A stretch of DNA of 64,000 bases from Armatimonadota bacterium (GTDB lineage Bacteria; Armatimonadota; Armatimonadia; Armatimonadales; Capsulimonadaceae), in NCBI GenBank assembly GCA_025354405.1, contig JANXMY010000021.1:1-64000 (forward strand), given 5' to 3'. The notes beneath the pieces are model-generated. The model saw nothing but the letters and a program-made list of their open reading frames with translations, searched no databases and was not told the origin of the DNA. The position numbers and the translations under genes are program-made. This document shows, one piece after another, positions 1 to 7,401 of this stretch; the stretch's first letter is position 1; every line of letters begins with the position of its first letter.

Positions 1-435
1 ATCGACGCAGATCGCTTCCTTGCGGAAAGCGTAGATCCGGACACAATTTGCCGTCTTGCGCCCCACCCCAGGCAGGCTCAGGAGCGCGTCCAAATCCTCC
101 GGGACCTGCCCTTCATATTTTTCCACGAGAATGCCGGCAAGAGCAACAAGGCGCGGGGCTTTCTCTTCACGGCACTCACTGCCACTGAGAAGATCAAAGA
201 GCTCTCGCTTGTTAGCTGCCGCCAATGCGGGTGCGTTGGGAGACTCCGCAAGGACGCGCCCGGAAACGGCTGTGGTCTGTTCTTCGCGGGTGCGCTGCGA
301 AATGATGATTGCGATCAGCACTTGGTAGGGATCGCCCAGTTCGATAGCGCCGCGCCCGTGTTAGGTCGCAGCCAGCGTATCCATGACAGGGCGGATGTTG
401 AGAGTATTCGGGAGAGATATCAGTTGAGTTTGCAT
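1..435 (-). pseudogene. nth: endonuclease III-like (Nth) gene, 3' end off-window, early in-frame stop
   Basis: The minus strand from an ATG at 435 reads 24 residues, meets TAA at 361-363, then stays open in the same frame to the window edge for 120 residues. The open part matches endonuclease III: IIISQRTREEQT (the family LLSAQATD region, Gln kept), EGQVPEDLDALLSLPGVG and the helix-hairpin-helix VGRKTAN with the catalytic Lys. The last codon (3-1) is the Asp of the family V-D motif, so the 4Fe-4S cluster region lies outside. In the family, helix A, encoded before the stop, is continuous with the rest, so this looks like a nonsense mutation or an assembly error. No ATG with a ribosome site follows the stop; a GTG just downstream would lose part of the fold. 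Family call is firm; pseudogene status is inference. Confidence 0.75.
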
Positions 436-443
436 GGTTTAAA

Positions 444-479
444 ATACTGACACAGGAGCGCTGGCTCCTGCGTCAGTAT
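444..479 (-). terminator. hairpin between the RhaT gene and the nth-like gene
   Basis: Two 16-base arms around a 4-base loop, complementary except for one position that becomes a G-U pair in minus-strand RNA. On that strand TATTTTAAA follows. It lies downstream of the RhaT stop and only 8 nt before the nth-like ATG, so it probably ends the RhaT transcript; the U-tract is short. Confidence 0.6.
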
Positions 480-560
480 AGACCATTTATTCCAGGGCGA
501 AACATCAGAGAATTCTTTGAAGAATACTCCTAGGCCCGGAAGATGCTTGCAAGCGAAAAA

Positions 561-1727
561 TTACACAGGCAGTTTTTGATGTGCAGTAAGAAAGTTTGCA
601 TAGCCGATAATCAGTGTTGAGCCGATTAGGAGTGCCAGGCCCAGCGCGATCAGCCCATGCGTCCGCCGGCTCGTTCCTGTCCATTCTTTCAGAGCAACGC
701 CCCACAGCATACTGAAGATCATGATACTTGCCATGTGCAGTGTCCAGTTGGAAAACTCAAAGGCCTTGCCCATTTTTGTCTGGCCCATGGTGTAGAAGAA
801 GAACTGCAAGTACCAGATGATCCCTGCCAGTGCCGCAAATCCATAGTTAGCGACGAGAGGCACACTGACGGTCCGAGCCGGACTGGCAGTGAGAACCGCC
901 GTGCCACCAGTTTCAGAATTAAACCTCTGCTCCGGCTCCGATACCTGCATGGCGGACCGGCCCAGATATTCCCCGCCTGACTTGTTTCGTACGTTCAGAG
1001 AAACGCACCAAAGGAAGTTTGTCGTGAAGCCGCCCAACAGAATGATGATGAGCACTGGAAGACCAGACCAGATGTCCGAAAGACCTAGCCCCAGCAAGTG
1101 CGACTTGACAGCATCGGTAATCGGAGTGCCGGCGTCCAGACCAAAGGCGAAACAGGAGCTCATGATGCCTGAAAAAGTCGCGATCAGCATCCCTTTTCCA
1201 AAGTGGAACTCCGTGATCGCTGACTTCTTCTGTTCAGAGGTCAGCTCGCGCTCTTTGGACATTCCTGCCATACCGCTGATAATAATTCCCAGCACACTGG
1301 CGGCAATACCGAGCAGGATATACTTACCGGAAGTGCTGGCGAAGGTCTGGCCCAAAGTGCCGTGGAAAAGAGGTGGAACCAGTGTTCCAAAGACGGCAGT
1401 GTAGCCTAACGCGACCGCCATTCCCAGGGCGATCCCCAGATAGCGCATGGTCAAGCCGAACGTCAGACCCCCGATACCCCACAAAGCTCCGAACATATAG
1501 GCCCAGAAACGTGTAGATTCAGGCGCAGCTCGCAGCAGATCAAGCGCGTTAGGGACCAGCAGTGTCGCCATGAGGATTGGCATGATCAGCCAGCTGAATA
1601 CGCCACCTACTAGCCAGTAGGTCTCCCAGGACCAGCGCTGGACCTGACGATAGGGAATGTAAAAGGAAGCAGCCGCAAGGCCGCCGATCCAGTGGAACAC
1701 GATACCGAGAACAGGATTAGGATTCAT
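561..1727 (-). CDS. rhaT: L-rhamnose/proton symporter, RhaT family
   Basis: 388-residue polytopic membrane protein with about ten hydrophobic segments. The N-terminus carries family blocks: GIVFHWIGGLAAASFYIPYR, then WSWETYWLVGGVFSWLIMP, then GALWGIGGLTFGLTMRYLGI, all close to E. coli RhaT. The family imports L-rhamnose (and lyxose) with protons across the inner membrane. A polar linker around residues 240-290 is longer than in E. coli. It is the last gene of a minus-strand rhamnose module with a GH78 rhamnosidase and a GntR/LacI-type regulator, which supports uptake of the released sugar. No rhamnose isomerase or kinase gene is in the window, so catabolism must be encoded elsewhere. Start chosen at the ATG at 1727, which places the conserved N-terminus directly after it. 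Confidence 0.92.
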   Translation of the reverse strand: MNPNPVLGIVFHWIGGLAAASFYIPYRQVQRWSWETYWLVGGVFSWLIMPILMATLLVPNALDLLRAAPESTRFWAYMFGALWGIGGLTFGLTMRYLGIALGMAVALGYTAVFGTLVPPLFHGTLGQTFASTSGKYILLGIAASVLGIIISGMAGMSKERELTSEQKKSAITEFHFGKGMLIATFSGIMSSCFAFGLDAGTPITDAVKSHLLGLGLSDIWSGLPVLIIILLGGFTTNFLWCVSLNVRNKSGGEYLGRSAMQVSEPEQRFNSETGGTAVLTASPARTVSVPLVANYGFAALAGIIWYLQFFFYTMGQTKMGKAFEFSNWTLHMASIMIFSMLWGVALKEWTGTSRRTHGLIALGLALLIGSTLIIGYANFLTAHQKLPV

Positions 1728-1920
1728 CTGTCATTTTCTCTCTACCGCTTCCCAATCATAGGAAACGATTAGTTGCCGCTATATAATCGCCGCTAACTGG
1801 AAGGAAGCTTGACACCTGGGCCGTAGCAATTTACTTAATGGCTTCAGTCCACGCATTTCTGTGAAAGTACTGAGAAGTTGCTTTTAGCATGGCGGTGAAT
1901 TGGTATGATCAAGATAGTAC

Positions 1921-1954
1921 CTCAGCCTTTAACCTTTTCTGGTCAAAGGCTGAG
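1921..1954 (-). terminator. hairpin after the DUF1559 tail fragment
   Basis: CTCAGCCTTT pairs with AAAGGCTGAG, extended inside by ACC/GGT after one mismatch. It begins 12 nt past the stop of the DUF1559-like fragment on the minus strand. No clear U-tract follows, so this may be a factor-assisted or decayed terminator left from the lost gene. Confidence 0.45.
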
Positions 1955-1966
1955 TTTCGGCGTTAA

Positions 1967-2077
1967 CTACTGGGTGCTGAAGGTCGCAGCGAATTTGCTG
2001 CCGCCTGTGCCCTCGGCCATGCCGGCATCCACCGGGCTGCCATCGGACGTTTTGCAGTCTGCCGGATCAGAACTCAT
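1967..2077 (-). pseudogene. orphan C-terminal tail of a DUF1559 prepilin-like protein
   Basis: Reading the minus strand gives 36 residues, SSDPADCKTSDGSP through AGMAEGTGGSKFAATFSTQ and a stop. The complete DUF1559 protein at 5209-6057 ends in the same way: [11 protein letters not shown], then [17 protein letters not shown]. The shared pattern is PADC, a Gly/Met turn, GTG-S-FA-T-ST and a terminal polar residue. The rest of such a gene would lie upstream, but the rhamnosidase gene occupies that place and stops 19 nt before the fragment. There is no ribosome site before its ATG. I read it as what remains of a second DUF1559 gene after deletion or insertion. The remaining bases 1728-1920 show no gene. 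Confidence 0.6.
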
Positions 2078-2096
2078 CTTGCACCGGCATATGCAC

Positions 2097-5000
2097 TTAT
2101 CTCTCTGCAAAAGAATTGCCAGTAGGCGAAGTGAAATGATACGTGCCGGACCCAAGTTCGTAGACCGCCGCACCTGATTCTAAACGCACTGGCGTGATGC
2201 CCTGCACGGCACTGATCTTCAAGCCATCCTCCCGGATAGCCTCAGAATTTGACGTTGGCACAAACGCCGTCGCAGTCGTATTCGCCGGGATGGTGATGTC
2301 CCAGGTAAACTGTCCGCCTGCGGTCTTCCACGCACTGGAAATCGGGCCGCGAATACTGTTATAGGACGCATGCACCTCGGTCAAGCGAGCGGCAGGGTGA
2401 GGATGCAGTAGAATATGCTTGTAACCAGGCTGGTCTGGGTCGGTGTCAATACCAGCGACATCCTGGAACAGCCACTGGCCGACCGAACCGAGTGAATAGT
2501 GGTTGAACGAGTTCATGCCGGGGTTCTGGAAGCCTTTTTCTTTGGTGTAGCCATCCCAGCGCTCCCAGATAGTCGTCGCTCCCTGCTTGATCGAATAGCC
2601 CCAGCTTGGGAACGTATCGTTCAGAAGCAGCTGATAGGCAACATCGTTATGGCCGTTCTCAGTGAGTACCGGGCAGAGATACCCCACACCGACGAACCCG
2701 GTGGAAAGATGGTTATCCTTCAGGGCAATGTTGTCCGCCAGATGCTGTGCTGCAGATGATCGCAGATCTTCCGGCAGAAGCCCAAATCGCAGGGCAATGA
2801 CATAATCGGTCTGCGTGTCGCCTTTGATATGACCATCGGGAGTAACGTAGGCTGTATTAAAAGCTTCCTTAATATGCGCGAATAAAGCCTCGTACTTTGT
2901 CGCTTCCTCAGTTTTGCCGAGCGCGTGGGCCATATGTGCCATGAGCCGTGCATCATAGGCGTAGTAGGCCGTCGCGAGGACCTCTTTGGGCGTATTGGCA
3001 GCGATGGAGAGCCAGTCGCCAAAGTCGTTATTCCGACGCTCCAGCCAGAGACCGTTCGGGTTCACGGACGTGATATAGTTCAGCCATCCGGTCATCGACT
3101 TCCAGTGCCGCTGCAAAATCCCCGTATCTCCGTAGGCCTGGTAGACTGTCCAGGGAACGATGACGCCGGCATCGCCCCAAGCGGGTGCTCCGTCGGCCCG
3201 ATCCACGATACGTGGAGAAATATCGGAAAATGCTCCTTGCGAGGACTGCCCGTCTGTGACCGTATCCATCCAGCTTTCGTAAAAAGCCGCGACGTCCCGG
3301 TTATAAGTCGCCGTTCGAGCAAATATCTGTGCATCGCCCATCCAGCCGAGACGCTCATCGCGCTGCGGACAGTCGGTGGGGACGCTGATGAAGTTGCCTC
3401 GCTGTCCCCAAACGATGTTGCGCTGAAGCTGGTTGACCATCGGGTTCGAGCAGGTGAATGTTCCTGCCACTGGCGTGTCCGAACCAATGACGCAGCCAGT
3501 CAGAGCTCCTTCCCCTGGCCTTCCCGGGTAGCCGGTCACTTCGACGTAGCGAAAGCCGTGAAAGGTAAAGTGCGGCTCCCAAACCTCAACATGTCCCCCG
3601 CCGCGGCAGATGTAGGTATCCGTCGCGCGGGCTGAGCGCAGGTTTGCGGTGTACATCGTGCCATCGGTATTCAGCACCTCGCCGAAGCGCATCCGTATCT
3701 TAGTACCTGCCGCACCCTGGACTTTGAGCCGGGCCCAGCCAACCATGTTCTGGCCCATGTCGAACAGATAGGTGCCAGGCGCAGGCTGCGTGATCGCTCG
3801 GGTCGGCATCAGCTGAGTCACGCGGACAGGCGGACCGTGAGTCCCGACCATCGCGACCGGGATATTCAAAGTATTCAGCGCTCCGTAGACCGCAGTGCGT
3901 ATGACCAGGACACCGGGCGCTTCACCCGGCCCAGGGATTTGCAGCGTCTCTTTTTCATCGATAATGCGGGTATGGGTAAGTCCACCAAGCGTGTACTCAA
4001 CACGCAGCTTTTTCACGGTATTGTAAGCTGGATCGCCCGCGAGATCATTGCCAGAGACGACAGACAGGGTATTGTTTCGTACCATCGCTCTCAGCGGACC
4101 AAGCACTGAAACCTGGGTCAAGGGATATGCGGATGTGGCTATCAGGACGGGCTTCCAGCCGGTGCTCGCAGCCCCAGCAACGTCCCATCCGGTCAGCACG
4201 GCCCGGGCATCATAGGCTTCGCCCTGCAGCATGTCCGAGTAGATGATCGGACCAGTTCGACCGCGCCATGTCTCATCAGTTCCGACGACCTGGTGTGTGC
4301 CATCCGAGAAGTCAATATTAATTTGAAGTCGGAGCGCTGTGCGGGAACCATACAGGTTACGGCGGCGTCCAGGCCCGACATAGCCGCTGTACCAGCCATC
4401 CCCAATGATCGCTCCCACCGTATTCGCACCCTGATGCAGTCCAGACGTGATATCATACGCTTGATACTGTATCCGCTTGCTGTAATCGGTCCAGCCCGGC
4501 GCGAGCACGGCGCTTCCTACCTTCGCGCCATTGAGATGCAGCTCATACAGCCCGCGTGCGGTGACGAAGACCGTCGCCCGCTTAACAGTTTTGCCAACCT
4601 GAAACGTCCGGCGCACATAAGGACTAGGCGGCAGAATATTGTCGTCGATTTTTGTGTCGCGCGGTGTCTGTGCAGAGATCCACTGCGCTTTCCAATCGGT
4701 GGGTTTGAGCAGGCCCATTTGCCAGGTACCGACAGGGCTGATTGGCGCAGCATGCCCATCCTTGTCCCAGACACGCACTCGCCACCAACAGGGCTGACCT
4801 GATGCTAAAGACGCGCCGTGATACGCAACTGCCGTTGAATTGGCGGAAGCGACTTTACCGCTGTCCCAGAGATCGCCCCGGTTCTGCAGCAGGCCTGCCT
4901 GTGTTCGTGCCACAATGACTCGATAAGCGGTTTGTCGCTGCCCCCGTGCATCGGACTGAAGCTGCCAGCTTAATCGAGGGCTGGCGGCATCGATGCCAAG

Positions 5001-5114
5001 CGGATTCCCCTGATACTCACAGCTCAAATGGTTGATCTGCAAGGCAGGGGTGTCAGCAAGCACCGGGAAGACAGGGAAAGCGGCGAGGAGCGCCAGTGGC
5101 AAAAGAATGTTCAT
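2097..5114 (-). CDS. secreted alpha-L-rhamnosidase, GH78
   Basis: 1005 residues with a Sec signal peptide (MNILLPLALLAAFPVFPVLA-D). The order follows GH78: an N-terminal Fn3-like domain with SPRLSWQLQSDARGQRQTAYR, a beta-sandwich with GLYELHLNGAKVG and APGWTDYSKRIQYQAYD, a second sandwich, the (alpha/alpha)6 barrel and a C-terminal beta domain. The barrel has TDCPQRDERLGWMGDAQIFA near residue 588, holding the acidic residues that bind rhamnose and donate the proton, and TIWERWDGY near residue 851 with the second catalytic Glu. The enzyme removes terminal alpha-L-rhamnose from pectin side chains or glycosides, outside the cytoplasm. It sits between a prepilin-like gene and RhaT, so release and uptake are encoded together. 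No strong ribosome site precedes the ATG. Confidence 0.95.
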   Translation of the reverse strand: MNILLPLALLAAFPVFPVLADTPALQINHLSCEYQGNPLGIDAASPRLSWQLQSDARGQRQTAYRVIVARTQAGLLQNRGDLWDSGKVASANSTAVAYHGASLASGQPCWWRVRVWDKDGHAAPISPVGTWQMGLLKPTDWKAQWISAQTPRDTKIDDNILPPSPYVRRTFQVGKTVKRATVFVTARGLYELHLNGAKVGSAVLAPGWTDYSKRIQYQAYDITSGLHQGANTVGAIIGDGWYSGYVGPGRRRNLYGSRTALRLQINIDFSDGTHQVVGTDETWRGRTGPIIYSDMLQGEAYDARAVLTGWDVAGAASTGWKPVLIATSAYPLTQVSVLGPLRAMVRNNTLSVVSGNDLAGDPAYNTVKKLRVEYTLGGLTHTRIIDEKETLQIPGPGEAPGVLVIRTAVYGALNTLNIPVAMVGTHGPPVRVTQLMPTRAITQPAPGTYLFDMGQNMVGWARLKVQGAAGTKIRMRFGEVLNTDGTMYTANLRSARATDTYICRGGGHVEVWEPHFTFHGFRYVEVTGYPGRPGEGALTGCVIGSDTPVAGTFTCSNPMVNQLQRNIVWGQRGNFISVPTDCPQRDERLGWMGDAQIFARTATYNRDVAAFYESWMDTVTDGQSSQGAFSDISPRIVDRADGAPAWGDAGVIVPWTVYQAYGDTGILQRHWKSMTGWLNYITSVNPNGLWLERRNNDFGDWLSIAANTPKEVLATAYYAYDARLMAHMAHALGKTEEATKYEALFAHIKEAFNTAYVTPDGHIKGDTQTDYVIALRFGLLPEDLRSSAAQHLADNIALKDNHLSTGFVGVGYLCPVLTENGHNDVAYQLLLNDTFPSWGYSIKQGATTIWERWDGYTKEKGFQNPGMNSFNHYSLGSVGQWLFQDVAGIDTDPDQPGYKHILLHPHPAARLTEVHASYNSIRGPISSAWKTAGGQFTWDITIPANTTATAFVPTSNSEAIREDGLKISAVQGITPVRLESGAAVYELGSGTYHFTSPTGNSFAER

Positions 5115-5208
5115 AGGGCTTTAAGTACGTGTGAGAAGGATTTCCGAGTAAAAAGGAGGCACGTTTGACTGCCCCCTCTCTCCCGGCTTAGCGTCGTGAA
5201 ATCCGGAA

Positions 5209-6057
5209 CTACCGGGTGCTGTACGTAATGGCGAATTGGCTGTTACCAGTGCCAGCCGACATACCGCCGGGATCAGCGCTGCAGTCTGCCGGCTGGCTGC
5301 CAGCTCCCGATTGAAGGCAATCCTCGGCGAGAGCGACTGAGCCTGGTGAAACGGCGATCGGCCGGTACCACTTCACATGACCATCAAGCAGAAGGTAGTT
5401 CGATCCTTCGCTGTGACGTCCAGGCTTTGCATTAGGAGTAACGCCACCCATGTTACCGGTCACAAGGTCGCCGCCATTGCCGTTTCCAGTATTGAAAGGG
5501 TAGACCGCTCCGGCTCCGCCATTCGACACGCTGGAGACAACGCTGTCGCCGCCAGTTTCCTGCGTGTCGGTTAAAGGCCCACGGATCCCCTGAACTTCCA
5601 TAAGAAGGACAGTCTTCGCAGGTGAGACATCTACAGAGATCGATTGGCCCATGTGCGGGTCAGTGGCTGTCCCCCCATCAGTTCGTGTCAAGTTCAAATT
5701 GGCCGCGTAAGAGTTAGGGTACGAGGTCACGCCTCCGGTGACATTTCCCGTACTGGAATCATCCGGGCACTTGTAAACACCGGTACTTTTTACGTAAGTA
5801 TAAACTCTGCCCCCCCAGCCCTGACCCAAGTTGCCTTGAGAGCCACTTGGAAACATCTCAGCAAAGTCCTGGCTGTACTGCATAAATGCTAGGCCGAGCT
5901 GCTTCTGGTTGGATTGGCAGCTGGCGCGACGTGCGTTCTCACGCACTTTTTGAAACACGGGAAACAAAATAGCGGCAAGGATCGCAATAATTGCGATAAC
6001 AACGAGTAATTCGATCAGCGTGAAGCCGAGCCGGCGTCGTTTGGTAAAATCGGACAT
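5209..6057 (-). CDS. DUF1559 type IV pilin-like (pseudopilin) protein
   Basis: 282 residues. The N-terminus is a class III prepilin signal: basic [10 protein letters not shown], then [20 protein letters not shown] with Glu at +5, so a prepilin peptidase should cut after the Gly. Next is the DUF1559 hallmark [17 protein letters not shown]. The C-terminal half is a polar beta-rich head with the H-x-G pattern [17 protein letters not shown], which is common in this family. The ATG at 6057 is preceded by GGGAGA at the right distance; an upstream extension has no such site. Proteins of this family are expanded in Planctomycetes, Lentisphaerae and Armatimonadetes; their role is unproved, but a type II-secretion-like surface fibre or sugar-capture role is often suggested. 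It lies directly upstream of the rhamnosidase. Confidence 0.93.
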   Translation of the reverse strand: MSDFTKRRRLGFTLIELLVVIAIIAILAAILFPVFQKVRENARRASCQSNQKQLGLAFMQYSQDFAEMFPSGSQGNLGQGWGGRVYTYVKSTGVYKCPDDSSTGNVTGGVTSYPNSYAANLNLTRTDGGTATDPHMGQSISVDVSPAKTVLLMEVQGIRGPLTDTQETGGDSVVSSVSNGGAGAVYPFNTGNGNGGDLVTGNMGGVTPNAKPGRHSEGSNYLLLDGHVKWYRPIAVSPGSVALAEDCLQSGAGSQPADCSADPGGMSAGTGNSQFAITYSTR

Positions 6058-6155
6058 GGTATCTCCCAGTTGGCCCCTGGTGAACGGGGACTGTATGGAA
6101 AGTACTGCTGCGAATGAAGAATATGGGTTTGGGTAAAAATCCAACTGCCTTTTAA

Positions 6156-6184
6156 ACAATAGCACATATCCCTTGCCCTGTCAA
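6156..6184 (-). promoter_or_regulatory. sigma70-type promoter of the DUF1559 gene
   Basis: Minus-strand TTGACA (6184-6179), 17 bp, TATTGT (6161-6156), about 100 nt upstream of the ATG. It lies in the AT-rich gap between the regulator gene and the prepilin gene, so prepilin and rhamnosidase can be transcribed apart from the regulator. Confidence 0.65.
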
Positions 6185-6234
6185 GTAAATTTAACCAGAA
6201 CGCCAAAAATAAAATCCAGGAGAAATCCAACACT

Positions 6235-7401
6235 TTAATGATTTGTATGATAGGGGGAGCAGGACGAGCGGAGGACGAGGTGGGTTGGCAGCAAGACATG
6301 CTGAAAAACAAGTGGAGCGTCCGCCGGTGCAGCGAGGCGGGCGAGCAGAAGCTCCATGGCCCTACGGCCCATCCGCTCGAATGGCTGATGCACTGTTGTG
6401 AGCGGCGACGGACGGGGCGCAAATTCATCGACATCATCGAAGCCAATCACACTGATCTGTTCAGGCACTCGCACTCCCCGCGCATGGAGCTCAGCGAGAA
6501 AAGCGTGCGCCAGCAAATCATTCATTGCAAACATGGCGGTAGGCGGCTCCGCGAGCGAAAGGAAATGATCCACTGCGGCGATAACCGAGGGCTGCAGCCG
6601 GGTCGAATCAGACATCCGAAATATCCACTCTTCGGCAGGATATCCCCCCTGTAGCTGCATCGCCTCACGGTATCCCTGCTCACGGTCACGCACAGTCAAA
6701 GTGGGGTCGTCCATCGTAAGATGCCCGATCCGCCGGTGTCCGAGGCTCAGCAGATAACTAACCGCTTCCCGCGCGGCTTCGACGTTGTCAATTCCGACAA
6801 AGTCACAACTGAGTGCTTCGCTGTGGCGATCGACCATGATGATAGGCACACCAGTTTCCTGCAGATGGCGAACGTCTGGAAGCGTTTCAGCATTTCCCTG
6901 ATGCCAGAGGATCACGCCCCGAATGGCTTCGTTGTGAATTACCTCCAAAGCCTGCCGCTCCCGACGGAAAGTCTCAGATCTTGTCTCCGCTTCATTGTCC
7001 AGAACGAGGAGGTGATACGGAGCTTCCATCTGCCGCAGGGCATCCAGAGCCCCCCGTTGAATCGCCGAGGAGGCATGATACATTGGGGTCTGCGGGGTCA
7101 AGACAGCCAGCATCTGAAGACTGTTCGGCGGTGCGTCACTCCCCGGTGAAGGAGGGGGACTTGCGGAATGGACACTTACACGAGAACGCCGCCCGCGCTC
7201 GCGTAAAATCAGATTTTTCTGAGCCAGAGCAGCGAACGCGGCACGGACAGTCGAGCGATCTGCGCGGAACTCAATGGCAAGGTCTCGCTCAGTCGGCAGC
7301 CATTCGCCTGATGCATATTCCCCACGCTCGATACGGTCAGTCAAAGCAGCAGTCAGCCGATTCACAGCCGACAGGCGCGATCGGTTCTGCGGGTCACTCA
7401 T
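6235..7401 (-). CDS. GntR-type HTH / LacI-type sugar-binding transcriptional regulator
   Basis: 388 residues. Residues about 8-75 form a winged helix of the GntR type: LTDRIERGEYASGEWLPTER, then DLAIEFRADRSTVRAAFAAL. The remainder is a periplasmic-binding-protein-like effector domain of the LacI/GalR class, with VGIDNVEAAREAVSYLLSLG, HRRIGHL, AMFAMNDLLAH and the late ISVIGFDDVDEFAPRPSPLT. Such regulators bind operators as dimers and release or grip DNA on sugar binding. Gene order suggests control of the rhamnosidase/RhaT genes. The ATG at 7401 overlaps the end of glyS by 8 bp; an upstream extension would run far into glyS and lacks similarity. Confidence 0.88.
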   Translation of the reverse strand: MSDPQNRSRLSAVNRLTAALTDRIERGEYASGEWLPTERDLAIEFRADRSTVRAAFAALAQKNLILRERGRRSRVSVHSASPPPSPGSDAPPNSLQMLAVLTPQTPMYHASSAIQRGALDALRQMEAPYHLLVLDNEAETRSETFRRERQALEVIHNEAIRGVILWHQGNAETLPDVRHLQETGVPIIMVDRHSEALSCDFVGIDNVEAAREAVSYLLSLGHRRIGHLTMDDPTLTVRDREQGYREAMQLQGGYPAEEWIFRMSDSTRLQPSVIAAVDHFLSLAEPPTAMFAMNDLLAHAFLAELHARGVRVPEQISVIGFDDVDEFAPRPSPLTTVHQPFERMGRRAMELLLARLAAPADAPLVFQHVLLPTHLVLRSSCSPYHTNH

